A DNA stretch of 64,000 bases. Source: Aculops lycopersici. Its lineage: Eukaryota; Arthropoda; Arachnida; Trombidiformes; Eriophyidae. The stretch is taken from the NCBI GenBank assembly GCA_015350385.1, contig WNKI01000001.1, positions 7,899,433-7,963,432 on the forward strand, in the 5' to 3' direction. Within the stretch, counting starts at the first letter, position 1; each line of letters starts with the position of its first letter. The position numbers and the translations under genes were made by a program. The notes under the pieces are model-generated. The model did not search any database. It was not told where the DNA came from and saw nothing but the letters and a program-made list of their open reading frames with translations. Below are positions 27,214 to 39,507 of this stretch, one piece after another.

Positions 27214-27804
27214 CAATTTTGGATGTAACTGCGATTAGTCCAGAAAAATTAAAAATAGCTTCGACCGAATGTCATATTGATAGAAGATAGAATAAAGTCG
27301 AGTGGTATTCATAAGTAGTCTGTACTAACTCCAATATTATGAATAGGTGCAGAATAATGAACATAAATCATGGTATAATTATTTTTTAATGCAGTAGGTA
27401 TTTGGATTTGCGAACGACACTAATTTTAGGTGCGTCGGTAGTAAGATTTGGTGATGATTGGTTGATTTATATTCTACTGCTATGTGTTGGATGTGTCCGC
27501 AAACTTTCCCTTGTCATATGTTGTAATATGTTTAGGAGAAACTTCCGTTCTTTGATCTATACAATTTTTAGTTACAGTTTCATACTCATCATTCTTTAAA
27601 GTCAAGGTGCAAGTTTGTATGTTGATTTCACCTCATTGTCAATACCTGAAATTGATAGAATTATAATTTTAAGATAGATAGCTATATATAGATAAATGTA
27701 TTTTTCTTTGTTTGTGTATGATTCTTTCATTGCACCTCCTTCAATCTTGTGTGTAACTTCAGGATTGGTTGAAGTCACAATATTGGAGGCGCCATTCCTA
27801 ACTG
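27214..27804. other. 3' flanks of converging NF1-GRD and SSBP genes
   Basis: AT-rich sequence with an AATAAA signal at about 27291. Short ORFs at 27402 and 27696 show no motif. It is unusually long for a tail-to-tail spacer here; the SSBP 3'UTR probably fills part of it. Confidence 0.35.
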
Positions 27805-28893
27805 TCAGTATTCTGGATACTGATCAAGCTGATCTTTTTCAAACATCTTCGTCGTGTCCTCTTGCATGCTTTGTTTTAATTTCAATATTTCCGCTGACTC
27901 AACATGATCGTTAGTATCCTGACCGAATGGCACCGGCATAACATATTCCTCAGAATGTGGTGTCGATGGCTCGCCACCATTGATTGGTGAACTCTTCACT
28001 TCCATCATACTTCCGTCGCTCATCATCATAGGTCCACCTTGATTAGGTTGATTCGAACCTGGCCCATTGTAGCAGGGTTGATTAGCGGGCGAGTTGACAT
28101 TGTAGCTAACATTAGGCTGCCAGCCACCTGCGTTTCCTTGAGATCCATTGCGTGGCGGTCCTGCAGAGCCGGGGCCCATCTGTTGGCCGGGCATTCCAAC
28201 CATCGGCGGTCCATTTGGTGGCGGCCCGACAACTTGCTGCGGTGGTGGCCCACCGATGGGCGTCATTCTATTGAGACCTGGCGAAGGGCCCATCTGATCA
28301 GGTCCAGGGTTGTACATGGGACCAGGGCCTCCAACATGTGGCTGTTGCGTTAGTGGTGGTGGTCCGGCGTGCTGATACCTAGGGCTACCCGAAGGCATGA
28401 ATCCACCTGGCGGGCCACCAGGGTGTGGACCTCCATGTTGGGGTGGCGGTGGACCGGCCTGCATCATTTGAGGCGGTGGTGGCCTTGAGCCACGAGAGCC
28501 TGGCGGTGGCGGCCCGTATCTTGGCGGGCCGCCCATGAATTGCGGTTGTGGTGGTTGCTGGGGATGTTGGGGTGGAGATGTGTGTGTAATAGCTGGTGAA
28601 TGTGGCGTCGATCTCATCAAATCGTGAAAAGCTTTCGCATCGCTAGATGATTCTGGTTGCGTTTGTCTTCTCTCTGGGGCTGCGCAATATAAATCCCAGA
28701 AAACGCACCACCAATCTGATAGGAATCCAGGGGAATCATTGACTTTGATTTCCTTAGCATAGCCAATTGTGTCCTTGAAGTTATCGGCCGCTTGCTTTGC
28801 ACCTACATTAATTAAATATTCATAAACATATACAATAAGCTTCTCCTTGGCGTCCACCTCGCTAGTGAAGTTTTGCTGATTTTTCGCCTTCAT
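27805..28893 (-). CDS. Ssdp: SSBP2/3/4 / Ssdp LUFS-domain transcription co-regulator
   Basis: Residues about 8-85 form the conserved LUFS/LisH domain (EKLIVYVYEYLINVGAKQAADNF, FLSDWWCVFWDLYCAAPERR), almost diagnostic for SSBP/Ssdp. A long Pro/Gly/Gln-rich region with repeated PPP and GPP motifs follows, and the C-terminus is acidic. SSBP proteins bind LDB/Chip and stabilise LIM-homeodomain and Wnt enhanceosome complexes in the nucleus, and bind pyrimidine-rich single-stranded DNA. At 362 residues the length agrees with human SSBP3 (388). The coding GC-rich Pro/Gly section contrasts with AT-rich surroundings, which is normal for this family. Confidence 0.92.
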   Translation of the reverse strand: MKAKNQQNFTSEVDAKEKLIVYVYEYLINVGAKQAADNFKDTIGYAKEIKVNDSPGFLSDWWCVFWDLYCAAPERRQTQPESSSDAKAFHDLMRSTPHSPAITHTSPPQHPQQPPQPQFMGGPPRYGPPPPGSRGSRPPPPQMMQAGPPPPQHGGPHPGGPPGGFMPSGSPRYQHAGPPPLTQQPHVGGPGPMYNPGPDQMGPSPGLNRMTPIGGPPPQQVVGPPPNGPPMVGMPGQQMGPGSAGPPRNGSQGNAGGWQPNVSYNVNSPANQPCYNGPGSNQPNQGGPMMMSDGSMMEVKSSPINGGEPSTPHSEEYVMPVPFGQDTNDHVESAEILKLKQSMQEDTTKMFEKDQLDQYPEY

Positions 28894-29633
28894 GTTATTT
28901 CTGGGTTTGAGTAGTTGGTGCGAATGAATGGGATTGAGTTTATATCATCCAGGAGGGTAATAAAAATTATTCTTTTACCTTACGATGATGGCTACAATAT
29001 TTTTGAAATATGGTCTCGCATACCATCAATTAATAAAATTATTTTTAGGATACATTTATAATTATAACAAGTTCGATGAAGTTCGATGGTGCATCACCAT
29101 TACGAAAGCTGCATGCAATGGCAATGGCGACAATAGTGAGCGAAGATGTGACGGGCCGCCAACATTTTACGCCATCGTCAACAAACGCTGCTGCTGAAGC
29201 GGCAGCTTTACTTTGTGAAGTTAGAATTGGGCCCAATGGTAATATCAGCGGCCGCCTTCAATCTGCACGCCAAAGTCACTGTGTTAACTTGGCTGGCTCT
29301 TTGCGCTCCTGCACACAAGTGGTATCGAACATCAACTCAATTGCTAAAGACTGTAGACGAAACTTCCACGTCCTATCGTTCGGCTAAATGTAGCGTAAAT
29401 CCTTGCAATGAAAGCTTGCCCAACATGAGAATCACTCTCTCGCAAGCGCAGACTTGCCCTAGCTGGGCCACTGCGAAAAGCGTGAGGCGTGCAGCGTGCC
29501 TGGAAACATGGCCAACTCCTAGGTATAGCTTGATACACTTATTATTGACCACCAACTCTCTTCGACTTGGATCAAATATATTCTGCCATCATCCCTTATT
29601 CTAGGTCAACTAATATTGATTATCGCTGCAGTT
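28894..29633. promoter_or_regulatory. Divergent promoter region of SSBP and LRPPRC
   Basis: This 740-bp head-to-head spacer has several overlapping ORFs of 60-129 codons on both strands without motifs or codon bias, treated as chance. No RNA gene was recognised. Confidence 0.35.
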
Positions 29634-32168
29634 ATGGCCTCGCTTATAGGCAGACTTGCCAAGCCTTCCCTCTACCTAGCCCCTAGACTCAATCACCACC
29701 TTGCGAGTCGAGCGACGCAAAAGTTATTCGATCAACCTCAGCCAATCAGATTGTTGTCGTCCATCATAACACAAAGCCACGATCAAAAGTCGACACCTGC
29801 ACATCATCTACAGGATAGACAATGGAGCTCACAAAGATATATGAATCAAGCAGCAGCAGCTGCTGCTACAACAGCAGAAAATTCCTCCAATCAATCCGAC
29901 AAAATGGAATCCTCTGCGCCTTTGAGAAGTATCAAGAGTCTTGAGCAGATTTTCGATAGATTCGAGGAGCGTTGCCAGCGAACAGACAGGGTACTTGAGA
30001 AAGATTTTGTTAAGACTTTTGATTTTATGACTAAGACAGTAGAAAAACTTCAGCAACATAACTTGCTTACAGATGATGCCCTAGTTTCGATTTCAATCAT
30101 TTCGGGCGCCCTGCTAAGATGCTGCGGAAATCTCATGACTGACTCACCCAACAAACATCGTGAACTTCTTGCAGGCAATCTATGGCAATACATGAAGGAA
30201 AAGAATATACCATTAGATATCTCACATTATAATAGTTTATTAAGGATTCTGAACGAAAACGAAGCAAACTATGATCCAAAGAAGCTTATGGAAGAGATTG
30301 AGGCCACTAATCTCACTCCAGATAGAATCACCTACCAAAGATTGATTCATCAATACTGTCTACAAGGTGATGTTGATGGTGCGACAAACTTGCTAGAGAA
30401 AATGAAAGAGTTGAACTTGGAATTGACCGAGACAATATTCTCATCTCTGATTGTTGGTTATGGCAAGCAAGACAATCCTCCAAGCATAGCCGAAATGTTT
30501 GAGTTGATGCGCTCAAATGGTGTGGAGCCTGGGCCGAAATCAATTTCAGCCGCTTTGCATGTAATCTGTGAACAGCTCGGCAAAAATGCGAAGGCTGACG
30601 AGGATCTCAATGTAGTCAACCAGTTGATAGTGGACCAAGAGATACAATTTGGTCCGAATGAGATTGTTGATATATTTATACGACTAGCCCCGCACAAGAG
30701 TCATGAGGTTATTTCAAAGGTACTAGAATACATCAGAGAGCCGGTGAGGAGGAACTTTACTCTTCGTAACAAAGTCATTACGGGTTTGATCAAAACAAAG
30801 CAGTTTGAAATGGCTTCGGAAATCTACTGGTTAGTGGCGCCATCAGATAGGGCGATCGAGGGTGGATCTGTTGGAATTTCATATATAACAGCACTATCAT
30901 CGTTACCCGATGTCCCAATCGATTTTATCGTCAAGGAGTGTAAGACCCTCCAGAAGAAAAGCTATAATTCAAAGCCATTTCATAGAGTCTATTACGTCGC
31001 GGCAGAGAATGGTCGATTGGATTTGGTCAGGGAGGCCATCAAAAATATAGCGAGTGAAGAGCCTATCAAGTGTCAATATATATGGCCTCTTATAGCTCAG
31101 GCTAAGAGTCAGGAGGAGATTTTGGAAGTATTAAAGAATGATCTTAATCCAAAGATGAACTCAACTGACTTGATTGAGACATTCTCAGAATGGATCTGGC
31201 CAAGATTCGCCGATAGTACTAAGAAGTTACTTGAAGCAACTAAGGATCTCGGCTATGACCAAAACATGGTCATCACATCATTCTTCAACTATTCAGTCAA
31301 TGAAAACAAGATAGATGAAGCAATTAAGGTGATAACCGAATCCCCAGAAGGATCATTCGACAAACCCATGTTTACAAGCGGCCAAGAAGAGGGTTCTGAT
31401 AACGAATCGGACCCGAGAATTACACCACGTCAGAGAATCGGCGCATCCAAGTCAACACTTTTGGGTAGACTTCTTGAGCAGGTAGCTGAGCACACTAAGG
31501 ACCCAAAAATGGTAAATAAGGTTTTCGAAATGTGTAAGATACCTAGCCAGATGAGCGGAAAAAACTTGACGCCTCTTGTGAAGGTGCACATGCTCAACAA
31601 AGACTTCAAATCTGCCTTGGAAACTTTCTTGAAGTTGGCCGAAGAACATCAGGTGATAGCCTACGAGGGCCCGCTTATTAGTCATTGCTTGGTCAACAAG
31701 GATCCAGATAATTTACAGAAGATTATGAATGTATTAACAAACCTAACTGGCGAAGGGAATGCATTGTTCGAGCTTGCTGTCAGCTGTTTGGAGAATGGTA
31801 AACTGAAGCAAGCACAAAAGATACTCTCTAGTCCAGGTTTCCGAGTTAGACCACCTAAGGTGTACTATATGTGCAATCGCTTTGCTCGTATGGGTGACCT
31901 GACAATATTGGAAAATTATGTGAACTCAGTGCGTAACATGTATGATGTTGATCAAGAGTATCTATACCGAGTCTTATTGAGTGCTTATGATCGCGCCAAC
32001 AATGGAAAACGGGCACTAAACTTATGGAATGTGATGCAAGAGGAGGATTTCCAGCCAAGCAAGAAGACAATGTTGATGATCGCTCAAGTACTAGAGAAAA
32101 ACAACATAGCTGTTCCGTTTCAGAAGCCTAGAGTTAGTTTGAAGGAGGCAAATATATACGATAGATAA
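29634..32168 (+). CDS. LRPPRC: LRPPRC / bicoid-stability-factor-like mitochondrial PPR protein
   Basis: The ATG at 29634 (the frame opens earlier only at TTG) gives 844 residues, beginning with a basic, acid-free mitochondrial presequence (MASLIGRLAKPSLYLAPRLNHHLASRATQKLF). Pentatricopeptide repeats are clear at about residues 195-300: ISHYNSLLRILNEN, LTPDRITYQRLIHQYCLQGDVDGATNLLEKMK, ETIFSSLIVGYGKQ. Weaker helical repeats continue to the C-terminus (EYLYRVLLSAYDRANNGKRALNLWNVMQEEDFQPS). The placement and spread of PPRs agree with LRPPRC, which with SLIRP stabilises mitochondrial mRNAs. Human LRPPRC is longer (1,394); Drosophila bsf is also long, so this form is trimmed. A CAG-coded alanine run lies near residue 70. 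Confidence 0.8.
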   Translation: MASLIGRLAKPSLYLAPRLNHHLASRATQKLFDQPQPIRLLSSIITQSHDQKSTPAHHLQDRQWSSQRYMNQAAAAAATTAENSSNQSDKMESSAPLRSIKSLEQIFDRFEERCQRTDRVLEKDFVKTFDFMTKTVEKLQQHNLLTDDALVSISIISGALLRCCGNLMTDSPNKHRELLAGNLWQYMKEKNIPLDISHYNSLLRILNENEANYDPKKLMEEIEATNLTPDRITYQRLIHQYCLQGDVDGATNLLEKMKELNLELTETIFSSLIVGYGKQDNPPSIAEMFELMRSNGVEPGPKSISAALHVICEQLGKNAKADEDLNVVNQLIVDQEIQFGPNEIVDIFIRLAPHKSHEVISKVLEYIREPVRRNFTLRNKVITGLIKTKQFEMASEIYWLVAPSDRAIEGGSVGISYITALSSLPDVPIDFIVKECKTLQKKSYNSKPFHRVYYVAAENGRLDLVREAIKNIASEEPIKCQYIWPLIAQAKSQEEILEVLKNDLNPKMNSTDLIETFSEWIWPRFADSTKKLLEATKDLGYDQNMVITSFFNYSVNENKIDEAIKVITESPEGSFDKPMFTSGQEEGSDNESDPRITPRQRIGASKSTLLGRLLEQVAEHTKDPKMVNKVFEMCKIPSQMSGKNLTPLVKVHMLNKDFKSALETFLKLAEEHQVIAYEGPLISHCLVNKDPDNLQKIMNVLTNLTGEGNALFELAVSCLENGKLKQAQKILSSPGFRVRPPKVYYMCNRFARMGDLTILENYVNSVRNMYDVDQEYLYRVLLSAYDRANNGKRALNLWNVMQEEDFQPSKKTMLMIAQVLEKNNIAVPFQKPRVSLKEANIYDR

Positions 32169-32628
32169 AGGATTCTACACGATTTACGTGCGCTGCATTA
32201 TGGACCTCAGACCTCTGGTCATGAGGCCTACTTGTTTAGTATCAACAAAGCAAAAAAGGCCACCATACATGCAGGCATAAATCTTTACTGCAAAATAAAA
32301 TTAGAGTCCAGATTTTTGTATGTTAACTTTGACGAAAAGTAAATTATGATTGTAACTGAGACGAACACACTTTTTGACAACTGCGATAAGCTATTATTCT
32401 TAGTGTTTATTGTAGATAAATCTTATTTAGTCCGCCATTAATGACATCAGTCCAACCAAATGAAGTCCTAGTTGTTGCACCTAAAGTTCCTCTGCTGCCG
32501 ATAATGCGGACCGACAAAACGGCTCAGTGGTATAAGTTGTTGTATGAAATGGATACGCTCACCTGTTGCTGGGCCTATTTACTCACCTTCATTCATGTAA
32601 TGGTCGTTGATAGCGTCCCTCAGCTTAC

Positions 32629-32650
32629 AACCGTAGATCCGAACTTGCGG
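32629..32650 (+). ncRNA. miR-100-like sequence (candidate, precursor not confirmed)
   Basis: Positions 32631-32647 read CCGTAGATCCGAACTTG, identical over 17 nt to the conserved core of miR-100. The 5' end reads AACC instead of AACCC, a one-base loss in the seed. I could not find a good complementary arm within ~100 nt on either side, only a local ATCCG/CGGAT stem. It lies upstream of an exact let-7 on the same strand, the order seen in bilaterian let-7 complexes. The same bases also fall in a 72-codon ORF of no known function. It may be a decayed or rearranged copy. Confidence 0.35.
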
Positions 32651-35600
32651 ATACATTGATTGGTCGAGTCCCTGAGAGGCCAATTCCAGGATTTGTGGTA
32701 GTCAGCCAGCTAGCTATTGCTCACCTGTAATTGGGGCAAGAGCGTATCAGTTGACCAGCACAAACACCTGATACCGGCCTGAGAGAGTTCAACACGCACA
32801 GCAAATTCGGAAATCTACGGGTCTAAGCGATGATCGAGGCGCCACTTGTTGCTGTTGACTTTGGTGTTCATGGCCACATGTGTACGTGTGTTGATGATAT
32901 ATTAAATTATTATTATTATTATTATTACAGTTACATGATTTTTCTAATTGCTTGCAAGTCTTTATTTTGAGGATTGAAGAGTTCCAAATTCTTCTTTGAC
33001 TTGCCAATCGGTAGTGGCTACATGCTCGTTAGTTTCTGTCGACGGTAGTAGTCAGTCTGTCTCTCGGTCTCACTCCTTGTTTCTTCTGATTCTCGAGCTT
33101 TAGTCGGTTACTAGTGCCGTTACTTCAGCTACCGCGGCAGCCGTCGCCACCGCCGCCATCACCGCTACTACCAGCGCCGTGAAGAAGCGATCATCATGCC
33201 GCAACAAACTCTTGAAAAGTGTACAATGGAATGGACGATGGCGACGTCGAAGGCGAAGTAGTCCAAGTGGTTCAAAGACTCTAGCTCGAAGTGGCAGTAG
33301 CTAGCTCAACTCTTTACTTCGAAGCGCGCGAGACAAAGAGAGACCGAAGTCCGAGTGAATAACTTTGGTGGCTGGAGTCGAAGTAGTTGGAGGCAGAGTT
33401 AGCGTTAGAGAGGAAAGCGGCAAAGTAGTTGGCTCAGTAGTTGCGGTGGACGATGCCGCTAGTGGCGACGACCCCAAACTGAGACTCCAGTCAGAGAGCA
33501 TCAAACTCTTTGGGCTCGAGTTCACGCGCTAGTGCCCCTTTGGCGCAATACATTTGCCCGTCTAACTTAAATTCTGTTGCAATGTCCAGTTATAATGGCA
33601 GCTCAGTCGGCTCAACAAATTGAACCCGCTCCAGCGCAAGCCCATCTAGTGTTGCGTAAGCCAACGACAAGTGCTCGCATCGTGCCTGTTGCGCTCGAAA
33701 GGGTTATCGCCCTGCAAGCCTTTGCTCAGTTGCGCCTCGAACTGAAGTCGCCGTCGTCGTCGTCGCCGCCGCCGCCACCACCATCACCACAACAGAGGCA
33801 GAGGCAGAGGCAGAAGCAACAGTGGCAAGTATAGAACTTCCAACGGCCAGCCGAATCGGCGGCTACCTCGCAAGAGATCGCCGCCAAAGCAGCAGCAAAC
33901 TGAGCAGTCTAATTGAGCAGCGAATTCGAACTGCACCACTAGTGGCCAGTGGCGATCTTGCATTTGGACGCAAAGAGTTGCTGCTCATTCCAAGTCATCC
34001 GAGGGGTCGACTCACTAAAATGGAGTCGTCGTGGTTGTTGCTATTGCTGAAACTGGGACGATGCGCTTGTCGTGGAAGTCGAGGACGTAACCCTAAAGCT
34101 TCAGCTTCGTTGTCCTCCGTTGCCAAGTGGACGGACGCTAGCTAGCGGAGGCCGTCGGGCTATTGGCTCCATTCGGGCACTTAAATTTTAGCTAGAATGA
34201 GGGGAAGTAGGAGAGTGTTCTCTTAATAAATGTGCGTAAAAAAGGGGGAAGGCAGGGGCGTCGGGGCGATAACCCTTTGGAAGCGCATGGAAGCGCAACA
34301 GGCAAATATAAATTCGCTCTGTTTGTGTTGCGCTTTGCGTGGGCCAATGGCCTGCCCAACAGAGACGGAATTCAATCAGTATCCGCGAGGTACAGAGAGG
34401 CCGGCATCCCGTGAAAGCAGCAAATGGTACAATGAATTTTCGGGCGCAAGGCAACGCGAGTGAAGGGGTTTGACGGAGATCCCCATTGCAATGCGCTAGA
34501 CTCAACACATTGCGCGCTAGAAGCGAGTGAGCGAGCGGCTGACGCGCGCCTACGACGCAATGCGCCGCTGAACTCGTTCTTTGTCGCAACAGCCGCCACT
34601 GACGCAGCCCTGTGTGACTCACATCTAGCTGTTGGAGCGCCGCCACCGGCCAACAGGTGAACTAGCGCGGCAAACAAGTGCAGCTATCGCGTTGGTCGCG
34701 GCCTGTTGCTTGCTGTTTGCATCGTTTCGTGCATGTGCAAGTCTCGCACAGACGAAAGCACACTCAGAATGACACTGTTTCACACGAGACTTCCCTAGAG
34801 CAAAGGCAATGGCAGCGGCAGCAAAGGATTGCTACGTGCAGCGCCAGCCAAATGACGGCCGCAGCAACCTGTCAGATGTCAAACGCTCGGGCAGTTGCGG
34901 TACAGGTGCCAATAAAGTTGCGTAACTTCTTATTGCCAGCTTAGTAGTGCAGCAGATTAACCACTTTTTGCAAACTTTCTTGCGATCGTGCAAACCAAAC
35001 GATTAGCTGACAGAGCGACCCACAAACCGACTGTCAGATGGAGGAATGGCAATCGCCACTTGTTGTTTCGCAACCTCTTCTATTGCAAACCAAACTAACA
35101 CTAACTGATTTTTAACGTGTCTTTGAAAGCTCCAAACGGCGCAGTTTGTTGGACGCAGACGTAGAATGGGTTAGGGCATAACTATATCGGAGTTTCGTCG
35201 TTACTGAGTCGCGCCATGGCGGCAACTTTTTGGCATCCGGTGATGCCGATGATTGTTGCGCACAACAGCAAAACTTAACCAATCCTCTTGCCTTTAAGCT
35301 TTCTAGCAGCAATCTCACGAACCCTTAATGTTCGCTGTTTGGGCTACGAGGGTACAAAGGCGCTCATCAAGCCAGAGCGGGAGTCTTGAGTGCCTGCAAC
35401 TCCCGGCCGACCACCTCTACATGAAGGCGGAAATGTCAGTGTACGGGTATAGGCGTCGGCTGGCTGCTGGTAAATTCTCTCCAGGCCGCCAAGACGCAAC
35501 CAGCTGGTGTTAGTATTGGTGGTGGTGGTGGTGGTGGTGGTGTTGGCGGAATATTAATGTTTTACATATGAGCTCAACGAGTCGACGAGTCATTGGGCAG

Positions 35601-38600
35601 CGGAGGGTCGGTGCTCTTCGTTGTTTTCTGGTCACGCCCTCGCCAATGCTAGCAGCTAAAACTTGTTGCACGGACCATCGGGTGTAAGACCAAGCCTCTC
35701 TGTCTTTGAGGAGCCCGCCCGCCAAAATTTTAGTTCCGAAATAGAGTACAGGCGCCTATATACACTCAAACAAACTCTAGATAGTCGCTCCCCTGATGCC
35801 TCCTCTACACTTGGCCCAAAGCGCATTAGGCCGCCATTTGCACTGCTGCTGCCGTTGCCGTTGCCATTGCCGCCGTTGCTTGTGCTGCTCCCCCACTAAC
35901 CCATTGAGCTCTAGCGTGAAGGCCACCGGGCTAACTGGCTAGTTATTGCCATTTGTGTTGTCGATGCTGCAACCGCCTCCGTCGAGTACGACGACGACGA
36001 ATACACTGCCGTCGACTGTGATTGCAACTGCAATTGCGACTGTTACTATTATATGCTGCGAAACCAAGACCACGACCACGAGAGTCTAGGTAGAGTCTAT
36101 CCATCAGACTGCCAGCTGGATAGGCGCGCAACGTAGCGTTAGTAGCAAGCAACCACTAAAAAGAGAGAGAGAGAGAGAGGAAAGTCGGCTAGCTAACTCA
36201 ACTGGCTTCCTGTACATGGAGTCACTTCATCTTATCATGGGCTAGACCTTTACAGCTACATTGATTGTGGTTGCTGTCGCTTTAGTCATCTAGTCAGCTC
36301 TTCGAAGGGCCGGCTCACTAGTCAGACTAGTCGCCACCACTACACAATGCACGCAACCTTAGGATAGGCGCCAGTTGCAACCGCAACAACAACAACAGCA
36401 ACAACCTCAACAACCACTACAACAAACGAGCGTAACCAATCGGCTTGGCGTCGGAGGCCGTGATTGCATTATCACGGCACCTATATGGCAATCCTCGATG
36501 CAAGTAACTTTCCCAGACTAGCGTGGCTCTTGGAAACTTGGGCGGCAACCACGACATCGGCGGCATCGACGACAACCACGTCGACAGCCAATGTCTTAGA
36601 CTGAAGTTTGGTCACATAGTGGCGCTCACGGTGGTTGTCGCCGCGAATCATGAAGCGCCGCTCTGGCAAGCCCCGCAAGTCCTCTGTCAAGCTAGCTAGC
36701 TTGACAAGAAGTGAGAGTGTCGGGGGCGATAATGTTTCTTGCAAACGGGTTGCCGCTTCAACTACCGCTTCTAGTTTCCCGCAAACGACAAGTAGAGTCG
36801 AAATCGATCCTCGTTTGTCCTTGGAAAGGCTCAGTGTTGCTGGAGACAGATCATCTGCTGTCCTAATCCGCATCAAGTGGGTTGCTACTACTGCTGTTAT
36901 CGCCGGATACAGCTACATGCGGCTCGATGGTGGTGGTGGCAACAGCAACTGTAGCTTTTGCGCCGGCCAATTACACTATTTGCCATGTAGTGGATATATA
37001 CAGCAAATGGCAGTCCAACTAGGGGGCTTGATGGTACAGTCTTCGAAACGGCAATTATAGCCGACGACTGTGCTAATCATGATTCCTTAGTACAAAGAGC
37101 CGCGATTGCGATTGGCAGTCATCTCATCACAACTCAGCTTGTTGTCTTTTAACTTCTTCCCATAATTCTGCCAGTCATCGAAGCAAGCCAACCAGCCAAG
37201 CTAACTGCTGCAACTCAGCAGAATATCCCCACTCATTCGCCATTGTTTGTTGTGGTTGCCGATGGGCCATTGCAAGCGGCAAAATTTGAGTTAGAGCGGA
37301 GTTTTAGCTAAGATAAAATTGCATTGCACTTACGGTCTAACCTCAGCTCTATGTTCCAGCCATTTCCATCACGACTGACAGTTGGTAGTTAACAGTTTGA
37401 CAAACGGTAACTCGCAAGCTCACTTTACGGCCACACCCACCTGCTCTCCAAGCTCCGCCGCCGCAAGCTGAGCTAAGCCCTCGTGCCCGCCGAGTCCCGC
37501 TTGCCGCTGAGTCGCACATTTCCACCCCGTTGGACACTCTATGGCCGAAAGGGTTAAACCGAGTTGCTCTTGTAAGCGGCCGGCTGAGGCAATACAGACA
37601 GGCTGGCTGGCGTCGAAACACTCGAGCACTCGATGGTCGTCCAGATAAACGTCGAGTTGAGTCGAGTCTGGTTTAGTTTAGTTCTGTCGGATTGAGTCGA
37701 CTCGAGTCGAGCCGAGCAACGAACGGCAACGATGATGTCGATGGCTGGGACGTCCTTTATGCGCGGCTCGAATGTTGTGTCGCCTGCCATCCTAGCAGTC
37801 GAGCAAACTGGCTAGCCGTTCTCGTTGCCACAACCGCCGCAGCCATTGCTCCACGACGAGTAGTTGAGGTAGCAGCAGGCGCCACGGGGGCGGAGATACA
37901 GCAGCCCAAAGGAACGATTCTGTTGCCGCTAGCCAAAGCGAGCTAGCGAGCGAGAGAGAGAGAGCTAGCAATTGGAAGGGAAGGGTTAGGGGCAACTAGC
38001 TTCCACTAGCTCACACTGGGAGTCGCCCGTTCGGCGACGTTAGTTCTTTCACTGGCAAGCTAGCTAGCTAGCTAGCTAGCGAGCTAGCGAGCTTTCTAGC
38101 TTGCCAGCAAGCGGGCTGGCCGGTGGAGTTTATTCAAGTTTGCCTAGCTAGTCAGCTGCTTCTATCATAAGCTAACCAGCTACCTAACTTCAACTCACGA
38201 CTATTTATCTATCTCCAGTTCAAAGGTTCGCAAGTTCCCTCCCTCCAGAACCTCAATTCTAGTCGTCGTTGGCGGAGACGGCTTCGCAGTTGTCGGACCA
38301 TCGTCGCCGTCGTAGTCTAAGGCGCAATTTCAGTTGCACCTTCCACGACAAACGCCAAACTGCCCTAGCATCATAGTTAAGGCAATAGTGCCGCTAAAAC
38401 CAACAACAACGACAGCAACAAAAGCGCGTCAACTTTGATGCTGAAGCAACAGCTACAATAACCACCACCGACGACGATGACTTGTTCCTGCAAACGCAAC
38501 AGCAACAGCAACAACCACCACCAACCACCAACAACGTCAGACTTGCCAGTGTCTTGCGCGTCTGTCAATTATATAAATACTCAAACTGATTATTATGATT

Positions 38601-39485
38601 CCGGCTTTCTTTTAATTGAGCTAGCTTGAGCTTGGCTCAGCTCCCCGCGACAGCAACTACTAAGCTAAGGCGACGGAAGGTAGAGTTACTCTTCAGGTGT
38701 CTTGGCGGCTGGAGTTAGTGTGGCAATGGAAGTAGCAGTAGCAGTAGTCGCAAAGTCAGCAACCGAAACCGTGAGCAAATGGCACCACCACCACCACCAG
38801 CCGTACCTGGTCGGGTGGCTTCTGGATGGATGAAGATTGTGTCAAGACCAAGACTACGAGAAGAAAGTTTGGTTGAATCTACAGGGAGCGAGACGGAGAG
38901 TTAGTAGCAGCAGTCACAAAATTGACTCCGATGGAAACAAGAGATATATCCGACGAGATTAGTTGGCCACTCGGCAGTCGCTTATACTCGAGAAATGTTT
39001 GGATTTATTATATTCAGTTTGTAGGAAAGGTGGCCGGCCAGTCAGTCAACAAGAACAAGCAACAAGTTGTCGTCAAGGGGCTAGTTAAATTTTGAGCGAA
39101 CCACAGTGTCCTTCACAAGGACAATGGCAATTGAGTGTTTTCGCAATCAAAATTGTGAGAAACGAGCAAATAGAATAACCAAAATAGATTATATTCAACA
39201 AGATCTCATCTTCAAAATGAACATCATTCCCATTCCAATCTCATGGACCAACTTACACTGTCAACGATTGATCTGTCAGCGCGAAGGCGTCACTTTGTGT
39301 TCAGATGTAATCTCAATTAGACCATCAGCGTCTGTCTTTGGGTCCATCGTTGACTGTTACTCGAAAGCTAGCTTATTTGGCCGCTAGTTCAGGAAGTGGA
39401 ATCAGTTTATATCATTATTGATGAAAATTATTTAACCTGTGTCAACTCAAAAGTTGGAAATTCATCTAAAGTCGCATCAATTGGG

Positions 39486-39507
39486 TGAGGTAGTAGGTTG
39501 TATAGTT
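39486..39507 (+). ncRNA. let-7: let-7 microRNA mature sequence
   Basis: The 22 bases starting TGAGGTAGTAGGTTGTATAG and ending TT are identical to the canonical bilaterian let-7. A chance 22-nt match in this window is negligible. The partner arm is unusual: only TACCTCG (39557-39563) clearly pairs with the first seven bases, and the expected CTATACAA-like star sequence is absent in the next ~100 nt. The precursor is therefore weakly paired by eye, or lies in a longer fold. let-7 controls developmental timing by repressing mRNAs with CTACCTC sites. Only the mature part is marked because the hairpin limits are uncertain. Confidence 0.7.

Noticed and set aside
32441..32659. 72-codon ORF with hydrophobic centre containing the miR-100-like bases
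   Set aside because: No recognisable domain and no homologue I know; kept only as an alternative reading of that stretch.
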